Below are positions 8,893 through 18,581 of a stretch of 64,000 nucleotides of DNA, piece by piece. The DNA lies in the NCBI GenBank assembly GCA_021292105.1, contig CM037869.1, positions 310,001 through 374,000 on the forward strand. The letters are read 5' to 3'. Positions within the stretch are counted from its first letter, which is position 1, and each line of letters starts with the position of its first letter. The notes below the pieces were generated by a model. The model saw only the letters and a list, made by a program, of their open reading frames with translations, was not told where the DNA came from and did not search any database. This DNA comes from Anadara kagoshimensis (lineage: Eukaryota; Mollusca; Bivalvia; Arcoida; Arcidae). Position numbers and translations under genes: made by a program.

Positions 8893-11310
8893 AATCAAAA
8901 ACAAACATACTTATCCATTTCCGAATCACAATCCAGAAGCAAAGTAAAAACTTTGGAACTGACAAGTTAGGTTAGACACGTGAACTTCCACCAGGGAAGT
9001 GAGGCCGGATGCTCCGGAAGGGTAAGCACCTCCTGTTTAGCTAGCTACACCCGTCACGTGTGTAATCAAAATTGTGTGAAAGGAACATGGAACTATGAGA
9101 CGTCAAATATATCCAAGGCAATCCTGGACACAGAGACATCAAACTTATCAACAATACTGTGATGACGGCCATAAAACTTTTTGAGGGCCTTGATAAGCCT
9201 AGGCTTGCAATATCCCTGAGTCAACAATTTATTTGCAAGCAGCCTACTTCGTTGTACAAAGTCCCCGTAGTGGGAACAAGCTCTACCATAGCGTATTAAT
9301 TGGGAAACAAATACACCATAAGCAGGAGAAGCAGGTATATTGCTGCATAAAAAAGGAAAGTTGACAATAGAAAAATTGAAGTCATCACGTTTGTCATAAA
9401 GTTTCAAATGTAGCCTTTCTTGTGCGTCATAATTCAGGTATAAGTCTAAATATGAAGCAGAACTTGAGGAATCAGTCGTGTCTTTTATTTCAAGCTCACT
9501 AGGATAGATGACATTTACATAGTCTCCAAATTTAGGATTGTTAAGAGACAGAACGTCATCTATGTATCTGTATGTTGAGTTGAATGATTTGGCGACAGTT
9601 TTCTCTCCAGATTTAACAAGGTTCTGCATAAATTCTGCTTCGTAAGAATAAAGAAACAAATCAGCAAGCAATGGTGCACAGTTTGTACCCATTGGTATAC
9701 CGATTGTTTGCTGAAATACTATATTACCAAACACAACAAATATGTTATCTATCAAAAACTCCAACATTTTGTTGATGGTATCTTTAGTATATTTTTGTTT
9801 GGAATCCGTATGATGCTTGACAAAATAACCAGAATCACTGTTCAGCACCAGATATTTGTATCTTGGCTTACCGTTTTTGTAGAAGAAAGACAAGTGAATA
9901 ATTTCTTTAAGACGTTCTTTCAATTTAGAATGAGGGATTGTGGTGTATAGTGTAGAAAAATCAAATGTTTTTATACTTTTTACATGAGATAAAGTATTAG
10001 AAGCAAGATGTTCAAGTAATTCTTTAGAATTTTTTAGAATCCACATTTGGTTGATTCCAGATGTAGAATATACTTTTTCTGAATAAGACTGAAGACCATC
10101 TTTGACGATTGTCAAAATTTGTGTTAGAGTTACCGATAATGATTTAGTAGTACAATCAGATGAGCCTGCTATATATCTTTCCTTGTATGGATTTTTATGA
10201 AGTTTAGGAATCCAATACAAGTAAGGAAGATCAAGATCTTCCTCTTTAAGATTGATACCAAAAGACTCGAGAACTCCCCTATGGTTAGAAAGAACTTCAT
10301 CTTTGGTAAAATTAGTTCTAGAATATGCAGGGTTATTTGTTATACTATCTAAACCAAGCTCCTTAATAAGACATTCAAGGTAGAATCTCTTACAAACGAG
10401 AATAATGTTGTTGGAAGCCTTATCAGCTGGGACAACAACATATTTGTTGTGTATGTCTGTAAGAATTGCCTTGATTTCTGGATCCTTGAATACTGAAGAC
10501 GGTTTAGTACTCATAGACCCTTTAAGTTTGGCAATCCTAGTTTTAACGAAAGATCTAACAACCTTTATCTAGTCGGATAAGGTATCAAGCTCAACATCTT
10601 CTAATTTAGCCCAACGTCTGGCGTACTCTTCAACGGAATCCATGACAAGTCGGAAATTCTGTCCCCAAGTAAAAGGTTGAGCTTCTCTATCTTTAGGACC
10701 TTTTGAAAGTAAAAATCTTAATTTGGTGTTCTCAATTATATTGAGATCACCAGTTATTACATGTCCAGCCGGTCCATAAATATAGGGAGAAGACGAGCAA
10801 GAGCAAGTAAGTGGAGTAAAATTGTGAAAGTTTAAACACTGCAATGTTTGTTTATAATTAAATATTTTGGATGCAATAGGTTTATTGTAAGAGTAGGAAA
10901 CTAGAGGTGGATAATTAATTTTGAAATAAGCAGGAATTTTAGATTGGACTTGTTTATTTTGAAGAATATTGGAAATGTTTATAGCATCTATGCCTTTGTT
11001 AGCATAGTGTAACTTAAGATATTGGCGTTGACCATCGTTATCAATATCGTTTTCCCGAGCAGGTTTAAATAATCTGTTAAAAGCAATATCCATGATGATA
11101 GCCGTAAGCTTATATTCTGGTGTATTTGAATTTATAGTAGTTTTAGATATGCATTCTTCTTGTAACTGTCTAAGACGGGATAGTGGTATAGAGTAGAGTT
11201 TAGTTCGGATATGGTGTAATCCGAGAGGTTTCTGTAGGAATGGTAAAAGATTAAGAAAACTAACATCATGGATATTAAGTTTTAAAATGTAGCAGAGTAC
11301 CGCAACACCA
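8893..11310 (-). mobile_element. Penelope-like retroelement, nearly full length
   Basis: This minus-strand element has one reading frame from about 11310 to 9093, interrupted by a single amber stop at 10569-10571, followed by a tail to about 8893. The tail boundary is set by where similarity to the second copy at 11815 begins (AATCAAAAACAAACAT). No GIY-YIG endonuclease domain was seen, so placing it among Penelope-like elements rests on the reverse-transcriptase motifs alone. Terminal repeats of the Penelope type were not found. Confidence 0.6.
9093..11093 (-). pseudogene. Penelope-like reverse transcriptase ORF with one in-frame stop
   Basis: The reverse transcriptase copies element RNA into DNA at the target. 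The C-terminal 473-codon part (10514-9093) shows the palm motifs in order: DFSTLYTTIPH (motif A), GIPMGTNCAPLLADL (motif B), YRYIDDVLSLNN (motif C, with both catalytic Asp) and YLDLYL. The upstream part (11093-10569) is in the same frame, 18 codons before the next Met, and contains a CSCSSSPYIYGPAGH block, possibly metal-binding. A TAG at 10569-10571 is the only break. The frame is also open upstream of the Met at 11093 to about 11310, so the true N terminus is longer or truncated. The stop codon at 9093 lies at the edge of the shared repeat A tail. Confidence 0.7.
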
Positions 11311-11814
11311 AAATACTTTATTATACCCTTTAAAATAAATTCAAATTACCGTAGTAGATTTCATAAAGAATTAGTTAAATCCACCCATCATTGCTGTTTA
11401 TTTCATAAAAAGTGATGATTTTACATGGTAGGACTCTCCAACTTCCCGGACTACTTTTTGTTGTATTTACGATATCAGTTCGCCATATTGCACACATTTT
11501 TGGATGCATCCCGTCGCAATATATTACTAGATTTCGAAATATATTCCGGAAATTTATTCTTAATGTGCATATGTAACAAAATGCATTACCCGTTTCAGAA
11601 CACATATCTCACGATAAAACAGATACATTTCCTTCACGCTCATTTACCAGACGCACTATTTTCATGCGCACTAATCTCATAGAAAAGAAGCCCGGTCTTG
11701 GCAGAAAGCGATAGCAAAGTACGCGTTCACTATCGTGAAACGCCGTACAAAAACTAAACATAGTCATTATTATATCCAATGTAAGTACTAATGTTTTAGC
11801 ACAGCAATAGCATT
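11311..11814. other. spacer between two Penelope-like copies
   Basis: About 500 bp with no convincing coding potential; the small open frames on both strands carry no recognisable motif. Confidence 0.3.
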
Positions 11815-12549
11815 AATCAAAAACAAACATACTAATCCATGTCCGAATCGCAATCCAGAAGCAAAGTAAAAACTTTTGAACTGGCCAGTTAGGTTAGACA
11901 CGTGAACTTCCACCAGAGAAGTGAGACCGGGTGCTCCGGAAGGATAAGCACCTCCTGTTTAGCTAGCTACACCCGCCACGTGTGTAATCAAAATTGTGTG
12001 AAAGGAACATGGAACTATGAGACGTCAAATATATCCAGGGCAATCCTGGATACACAGACATCAAACTTATCAACAATACTGTGATGACGGCCATAAAACT
12101 TTTTGAGGGCCTTAATAAGCCTAGGCTTGCAATATCCCTGAGTTAACAAATTTGCAAGCAGCCTACTTCGTTGTACAAAGTCCCCGTAGTGGGAACAAGC
12201 TCTACCATAGCGTATTAATTGGGAAACGAATACACCATAAGCAGAAGCAGGTATATATATTGCTGCATAAAAAAGGAAAGTTGACAATAAAAAAATTGAA
12301 GTCATCACGTTTGTCATAAAGTCTCAAATGTAGCCTTTCGTGTACGTCATATTTCAGGTATAAGTCTAAATATGAAGCAGAACTTAAGGAATCAGTCGTG
12401 TCTTTTATTTCAAGCACACTAGGATAGATGACATTTACTTAGTCTCCAAATTAGGATTGTTAAGAGACAGAATGTCATCTATATATCTATGTTGAGTTGG
12501 ATGATTTGGCGACAGTCTTCTCTCCAGATTTAACTAGGTCCTGCATAAA
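11815..12549 (-). mobile_element. second Penelope-like copy, 5'-truncated
   Basis: It matches 8893-9633 almost throughout: repeat A tail, coding end and the C-terminal part of the reverse transcriptase up to the YIDD region. Small indels break the frame, for example at about 12140-12260. The two copies share orientation and are separated by about 500 bp. Confidence 0.7.
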
Positions 12550-12619
12550 AGAATGAATACATAATATGTATAATCGTTAGTATGTATGTATGTGTGTGTA
12601 TACATGCGTGCGTGCGTGC

Positions 12620-12870
12620 GTGTATTTTAATCGTTATAATGGACTCTTATCTCGAAACTCGTCCTCAACAGGGTGTACGGAAATTTCACTGTGTCTGTTT
12701 CTTCTGTAACTTTCTGTTTTCTAATTCTAATATGGATTTTTTGGGCTTTTTGTTTCAATGTTTATTGAGTGAAATTTATTTAGATGCTGAATTCTGTTTA
12801 ATCGTTATTATGGATCCTTACCTCGAAGTTCGTCCTCAGCAGGGTGTTCGTCAATTTCAGTACCACTGTT
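12620..12870. repeat. 63-bp imperfect direct repeat pair
   Basis: The segments at about 12626-12690 and 12799-12861 are similar (ATGGA(C/T)..TTA.CTCGAA..TCGTCCTCA.CAGGGTGT). On the minus strand both encode an acidic segment of the type EHPAEDELR, so this is an internal duplication in a decayed coding region. Confidence 0.55.
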
Positions 12871-13230
12871 TTTGTCTGCATCTGTCCCTTCGGAAATCTT
12901 AGTATTTTCTTTATTATATCTTATTGTTCTTGACAGTGCTGCTGCTCGATCCGATTCATATTAAGTGCTGGGATAAGTACTTTACTTTAGCTCTGCAATT
13001 CCTTATTGGGCAGGTTCTATATTTTCTAACTGTACTTCTTGACCTTTTTATAATATCTCTGTTTCTTGCAACGGCCAATCGGGCTTCAACAGGCGTTTTA
13101 TCATGTTTTTGCCGCAAATGCCTTGGCAGATGCACGACGTCAACAGGGCAGTATGGGCATGCTTTCTTTTTTCTGTTACCTGCCGATTTTCTAGAATATC
13201 TTATAGCGGTTGTCGATGTCGCTAGAACAA
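12775..13230 (-). pseudogene. C2H2 zinc-finger protein remnant
   Basis: From about 13230 to 12955 the minus strand keeps one frame open with two finger-like motifs: CPYC..H LPRHLRQKH (C-x2-C-x9-H-x4-H) and CPIRNC..YLSQHL (C-x4-C-x9-H). A TGA then ends that frame. A neighbouring frame continues through YESDRAAALSRTIRYNKEN and an acidic stretch ending ELRGKDP, with GTAAGG just after ELR that could be a splice donor. In mollusc and cnidarian genomes such fingers often sit at the N terminus of transposon-derived tyrosine recombinases; that link is inference. Confidence 0.45.
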
Positions 13231-13602
13231 GAAATAAAGAATTTTAGTTTGTGACGGAGGGCAATTTTTGCAATATGAATGGCCACATGATTCAAAAGTC
13301 TTTTCGTTTTGAATAATCTTTAAAGCTTTTTGGTTACTAGATATACACAAATTTAATAAGGGATAGAACAACCCCTTTCCCCACTTCCTTCTTTCTACAA
13401 AAGTTATTTTAAACATGGCATCACATACACAAATGTCAATTTACTAACATCGCCACTTGAAAACAACGTGTGACATCGCCTGTTACAGTCAATAAATGCA
13501 AAGCCCCAACAAGACGGTAACTTGTCATCTAAATCAGATACAATTGCATACACTTTACAGTTTTACGAACTAACAGTGAGATTACAATAAGTCGTTTGAC
13601 CG

Positions 13603-14211
13603 CAGGGCTCAAAGTGACTTTTTGAATCTAGGAGCCAGCCTGGCTCCTTATATAAAAAAATTAGGCGCCAATTGAAATTTTTAGGCGCCAATTGAGACAT
13701 TAAGGCACCAGCAAAAAAATTAATGTGTGTTGGCACAATATTTACAAGTCATTAAATTCCCGACAGGGTCATATAGTAACCACGAAAACAGGGCTTTCCA
13801 TGATTCTTGGAACTTACGCTGAGTCAGAGACTTCTGTTTCTTCTCCTCCGGCTCGTCAACGCTGTGATCGATTGCCTGCTTTTTGGGAGCAGCGCCTCTT
13901 GGCTTGAAAAAACTATCAATAGACTGCCGCTTCCCAGCCATGCTTATTGTTCTATTCGGAACACTTTTGACGTTTTGTGTATATATATATACGAAAGAAT
14001 CCCTGTGAAATTCACGAGGTAGTCCGAGGAGTACCGGAAACACTTTGACAATATGTAAAACACAAATAGAAAAACGGAAATGGACATGATCGAGAATTTT
14101 GAACTCCCGAAAAAAGCGGTCGCCAACTTGGAGACTTATGAGTAAAAATTGGTCGCCAATGGAAAAAATTGGTCGCCATGGCGCCTAATTTAGTCGCAAC
14201 TTTGAGCCCTG
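13603..14211 (-). mobile_element. hAT-like DNA element with 5-bp target-site duplication
   Basis: The element starts CAGGGCTCAAAGT and ends ACTTTGAGCCCTG, perfect terminal inverted repeats of 13 bp. It is flanked by GACCG on both sides (13598-13602 and 14212-14216). Subterminal regions carry repeated GGCGCC / GGTCGCCA motifs. Inside, on the minus strand, is the N-terminal piece of a zinc-finger transposase-like protein. A second family member is at 39915-40790. At 609 bp it must be non-autonomous. It interrupts the coding block at 13404-15575. Confidence 0.7.
13720..13941 (-). pseudogene. ZNF862/hAT-like zinc-finger N-terminal fragment
   Basis: An ATG at 13941 begins MAGKRQSIDSFFKPRG, followed by a charged region and ESWKALFSWLLYDPVGNLM, TCKYC, then a stop. 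That W...WL.YD...MTCKYC arrangement matches the start of the TTF/BED-like finger found in hAT-derived ZNF862-like proteins. Everything after the first Cys pair is missing, so it has no transposase core. It lies wholly inside the 609-bp inverted-repeat element and is presumably what remains of the parent transposase. Confidence 0.5.
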
Positions 14212-15689
14212 GACCGTTATCATTTTTGCCCACGGGAAATAAATCCGGGAACATTTTCGTTACAAATGTAGTGTGTTGTAATCCAGTGTCCGCTTGAAAA
14301 TGATGCGGTTTGAATCGTTGAAGAAATATATGTCTGAACACACTTTTTTCATCTATATTGGGCGATACACGATGATCGCTTGTGTGAGGCTTAAGTTTCG
14401 AAACGGCACACTTCAATGTATTAGACAGCGTTAAGAATCGTCTGTCGTTAGTCGTAATGACTTGTTCTACATTCAAGTTAGACACTACCATTGCCACCTC
14501 TTCATCCGTTCATCTCGAGGCGTTCATGTACAACGTCACCATATTAGCCTTTGATAACAAATCTTTCAAATTACACACAGCATAACATAGACCGTCCGTG
14601 GCTATCCAAAACATGTGTTTGTATTCGTGTAAGTAGTCCAGTGGATGATGGGGTATCGCACTACCGACTTTATACAAACAGCAAACACCCGCGTTACCCT
14701 TTATGTCGAGATTCACCGTTAATTGTTGTTTAGATGGTCCAGTTTGTTGTCTATAGGCGTAATTAGCAACCGTTAGGGCGTTGTTGTAAGTATCGTCCAA
14801 CAGTAACACCCTATTGTTTTTAGTAAATTCGCCCGTTACCAGCTGATGCGTTGTAGTAGACGATTTTATCCACATTAACATATCTTTGGGGGAAACGCAC
14901 GATTCAATTGTAATGTCACATCCAACCCACGAATGAATAAAGTAGTCCTCATAGCTGGCACTAATAGTTTTTGGTTTGTTCTGCCGCACCGGATTTTAAT
15001 ATAAATGTTATACAACTACCAATAGATAAACAATCCATATTTAACCACATTGTTTCTCCACTTTCTATGCGAAATTCCGAAGAAAAAACCCCGATACTCG
15101 TTGCCCCAGAAATGGGTTCTCCGGACACCAAAGGTGACTGAATGCCATCATTATAGGCAGCGCACATTTCGAAATTTGTTCTATACTAGCGTCCGGATTT
15201 TGTTGAAGAAATTGTACATATATGTCCTCAAACGTGACTAACTTTACGGATCTAAAGTGAGTTATTTCCATATCATCGACAAACAGCCAACGCCATCCAA
15301 TAAAGTCAGTGTATTCTCTAGTGTGGTCTTTTGCATTCAGGTACAGACGTCGTGCCACAGTACTCCTGATTGTGTTGTGTGGACGATACGGTCTGCAAAC
15401 TTTATGCCGCCGATTCCCTCTGAACCAGTGAGTTTTATTTTTGACCCCGCCCTTATGCCAATCATTTAACTCTATCAAAGGATGTGAGTCACTGTATGAA
15501 GGGGGCGTGTTTTCAAATGCAAACTTGAAATCTGGCGTACCAAATTCCGTGGTGTCACCATTGACGTCCGATTAATGATATCGTCACCGTGACTAAAATT
15601 ACGAAAACTAAAAATTAGACAATTGGGGTTTATGCACGAGTCAATTTTGGACAAATTTAATAACTACGCAGAACCCCTCTAATTTGTGA

Positions 15690-16365
15690 AATTTTGGAAT
15701 TGCAAAGTTTAGTTACATATGCAGTTTCAGATTTTAATAAAATAATACATTATTGTTGGTTACCTAGCCATGTTGGCATTAAAGGCAACACAAAAGCCAA
15801 TTCAGCTGCTAAAGCAGCCTTGTCTAAAAACATTACCTCTGTTTTTATTCTGCATAATGATGTAAAATCATTGTCAATGATCAATGGTCAAAACATTGGA
15901 AATAGCCAAGAACATAATAAATTATTTTTAGTTCAGCTTTGTCTGGGATTAACACCTTTATCCAGTACAGCTTTGTCTGGGATTAACACCTTTATCCAGT
16001 ACAGCTTTGTCTGGGATTAACACTTTTATCCAGTACAGCTTTGTCTGGGATTAACACCTTTATCCAGTACAGTAGGCATGGTAGAATCGGCCATAGTTAT
16101 TTTACACATTCTTTTATATTGAAGGGAGAACAACCTCCCCAATGTATCCCTTGTCGAGTTAAACAATGTGCCCAACACATTTTGCTGGATTGTGTTGACT
16201 TTGCAGCTACAATAGACTACAAGGGATACTTTTTATTTTTTATTTAGCATTATCAATGCTAGATCATGTTGTTAATGTCAGCGGATACAAATTTTAAACT
16301 TCCTTCGGCAAATTAACTTGTATAATAAAATACAGTTGTTTTATCATATATAACCCAGTGTTTTA
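15690..16365 (+). mobile_element. LINE fragment: RNase H to 3' UTR
   Basis: It is closely similar to 32800-33385 of the main LINE: the RNase H end (HYCWLPSHVGI, GNTKA.SAAKA), the C-terminal HSFILKGEQPPQC segment, and the start of the 3' UTR. It is cut at 16365, where a Gypsy LTR begins. Frames are broken and a 34-bp segment is repeated four times at 15934-16069. Confidence 0.7.
15934..16069 (+). repeat. 34-bp unit x4 within LINE coding remnant
   Basis: Four head-to-tail copies of a unit starting CAGCTTTGTCTGGGATTAAC. The homologous site in the main LINE near 33035 has a single copy, so the expansion happened after insertion. Confidence 0.85.
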
Positions 16366-16557
16366 TGTTTAAAGTGTAGTGTATGTGGAATGTATACTTA
16401 TGTGGAAGTATGGTCTAAAGGAGATAATTGGAATGTTATTGTAAGGGTTGCGTCCCTTGATTAGTTGTGCATGTGATTGATATAATAAATGGTTGACTGC
16501 AAATGAGCTGTGTTACATTCGTCATCAATCGGCTGACATCCACCAATAGATATTACA
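16366..16557 (+). repeat. Gypsy-type LTR (5')
   Basis: The segment starts TGTTTAAAGTG and ends ATATTACA. It is followed after three bases by TGGCGACGAGG, a primer-binding-site form typical of Gypsy elements. Length is about 192 bp. The left edge is where LINE similarity stops. AATAAA occurs near 16485. Confidence 0.55.
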
Positions 16558-16989
16558 ATTTGGCGACGAGGGTTCAAAATACCGTAAATTGTGAAATTTT
16601 GGCTGTAGTTTAATTTTGGTTTATTTGGCACCCAACTTAAAAGTGCCAAAATTAAACATACCAAAATAATACATATTCTAAAAGAAGAAATGCCAATATT
16701 TACCTGAAAATCGATATTCAGTAATACCGGTAGAGCACTTTTATCTTAAATGCAAGCCACTTATCAACGACGATACGCACCTAAATATCATCTATAATGT
16801 AAATTTCCATATAAAGTTTAGGTTAAAATTACCTGTTGTGTTGTTTATTTTACAAAAAAGTTATATTTGAAGTGTTTGTTGACCAATAATCATGATCCAA
16901 TGTGCACTACACATCGAGGGAAGCCATTTTTTGTAAGTAAATTGCGTGATCTTAGTCAGTAATTCCCAACGTTTAAGGTTCACCGTGAT

Positions 16990-17092
16990 CACACTTCGTC
17001 TTCTGTCACTGTCTACGGTTAAAATTTAGAGGAAATTTAAAAATAATCGAAATTTCAAAATTGGGGTGGCCGAATACATAGAAGGATTACGG
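16990..17092 (+). mobile_element. right end of a TA-flanked MITE (family of 53075-53496)
   Basis: The last about 90 bp (TTTAGAGGAAATTT..., CGAATACATAGAAGGATTAC, GG then TA) match the right end of the complete MITE in GK5 intron 13. The left end was not found. Confidence 0.5.
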
Positions 17093-17109
17093 TATATACC
17101 GGTAGCATA

Positions 17110-17433
17110 TGTCGCGAATTGCGAACTTATTATATTTACTCCGATGGAGCAGTTTAGCTCCATTGGAGCATTTTAAGCTCCGGTAAAGTTTATTGCGTTT
17201 TTCACGTGTATGCACGAACATTTACAGTTTCTTGGGATACTCAGTAGTATATAAAGGACATGCTTCAGTTATTTAGGGGTTTTTTTGTTCTTGAATGTGA
17301 TGATGGGTTGTATACATGCGTACATGTTAACCAATGTTAGTGAATATAAAGATCAACAAAGATTTGTGCCATCGTGTGCTTTATTCTAATGTAGTTGGCA
17401 TATCAACTCAACAAACAAAAAGGGTCTGCTACA
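17110..17433 (+). repeat. BEL/Pao 5' LTR
   Basis: It starts TGTCGCGAATTGCG and ends GGGTCTGCTACA. The U3 has GGAGCA/TGCTCC-type motifs near its start and a TATATAAA box at 17248-17255. Confidence 0.85.
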
Positions 17434-17437
17434 TTAA

Positions 17438-17455
17438 TTGGTGCCGGAACCCGGG
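17438..17455 (+). promoter_or_regulatory. primer-binding site
   Basis: TGGTGCCGGAACCCGGGA begins four bases after the LTR. TGG matches the CCA end of a tRNA; the tRNA species is not assigned. Confidence 0.65.
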
Positions 17456-17497
17456 ACTAGTGAATTAACCAGGGAAACAAAGAAAAAGATTATAGAA

Positions 17498-17507
17498 ACA
17501 GGTAAGT
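17498..17507 (+). promoter_or_regulatory. consensus splice donor in the BEL/Pao leader
   Basis: ACAG|GTAAGT lies between the primer-binding site and the gag ATG at 17517. A leader donor would allow a spliced subgenomic RNA for the downstream zinc-finger genes. No acceptor was identified with confidence. Confidence 0.4.
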
Positions 17508-17516
17508 GTACTAACA

Positions 17517-18581
17517 ATGGCTTCAAACATTCCATACATCAAAGGTGTTAGAACAAGATAAAGAAACGCTATAGAAATATATGAAATAAAAGCGGGAAGA
17601 ACAATTTTACAAAATGCCGAGTATGTTGCTGTAGATACAGCAAAGGGTGAAGCAAAAAGTTTTATAGCCGGATTATCACTAACAAATGAGAACTATAATG
17701 TTGCCATTTCTATTCTACAAGAACGATTTGGAAATGTTCAGGAAGTTATAGATCTTCACTACAAACAGATGATCAATTTACAACCAGCAACTACGAGAAC
17801 GAGTAGTTTAAGGTTTCTAATGGACAAAGTAGACAAGAATCTCAGAAGTCTTCAAGTGCTTAAACAGGATGTTAACCAAGATGTGTTTGTTTCCATGTTG
17901 CGTTCAAAATTACCGGAAGAAGTACTTCTCCAGTTAGAGATTCAAAACGGAGCTAAAAAGTGGATAGTACTTAGCCTACGAGACTGTCTTAGCAAGTATG
18001 TCGTCGCTAGAGAAAAGGCAGAGAATCAGTTCCATGCGGAGTCCAAACAAAGTGGAAATAATTTCAATAGTCGACGTCAATACAACGCAAGGCCATTTCA
18101 CTCACCAAGTCAAAAAGGTCGTGAAATTACTGCAAATTATAAAAGTTCTGCTGGAGCCTTAACGACTACAGTAAAAGGCGGAAATGTGTCGCGTTATTCT
18201 GATAAGTGTCGATATTGTGAAAAATCTCATTGGAGTGATGAATGCCCTACGTACCGCACTATAGAAGCACGAAAAAAGAAATAAGTTGGTAGCTGTTTCA
18301 AATGTTTAAAGGTTGGTCATTCCTCGGAAAGATGTAAGCGGAGCAAATTGTGTTTTTATTGTGGTGAATTAAATTCACATCATTGAAGCTTGTGCCCAAA
18401 GAAATTCAAATTGAATAGTGCAAGTGTTAATTTCGTAGGAGAATGTTTGGAAATTCCTCAGGAAATTGATATCTTGGAAGATTGTAGTGGTAATTCTGGT
18501 TTATCAACACAGAGTGTAGATTCACAGGAAATTGTGCTTATTTCATCCGGAAATCGTCCTTATGCAAACAGCCAAAACTGA
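17517..18581 (+). pseudogene. BEL/Pao gag, three in-frame stops
   Basis: From the ATG at 17517 a single frame encodes a BEL-type Gag: an AKSFIAGLSLTNENYNVAI segment typical of the capsid-like DUF1759 region, then zinc knuckles CRYCEKSHWSDEC, CFKCLKVGHSSERC and a third pair CFYCGELNSHH...C. Stops interrupt at 17559-17561, 18282-18284 and 18384-18386, all in the same frame. Gag packages element RNA into particles; this copy could make only fragments. A frameshift near 18540 moves into the protease frame. Confidence 0.8.

Larger units (their letters stand above)
13404..15575 (-). pseudogene. unrecognised virus-like coding block, broken
   Basis: A minus-strand coding region is open over about 1.5 kb once a 609-bp insertion at 13603-14211 is set aside. 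Segments in order are about 15575-15110 and 15167-15000 (overlapping, different frames), 14989-14510, 14497-14217 (same frame as the previous, after a TGA at 14510-14512), and 13597-13404 beyond the insertion, ending in TAA at 13404-13406. One further stop lies near 13560. At least two frameshifts are needed. Codon use is more GC-balanced than the flanks, and no intron signals are needed. I do not recognise the family. The residue pattern has the look of a large DNA-virus structural protein, so an endogenous viral element is possible but unproven. Confidence 0.35.

Noticed and set aside
11375-11682. Overlapping open frames on both strands between the Penelope-like copies
   Set aside because: No motif, no supporting context, and the length is compatible with chance.
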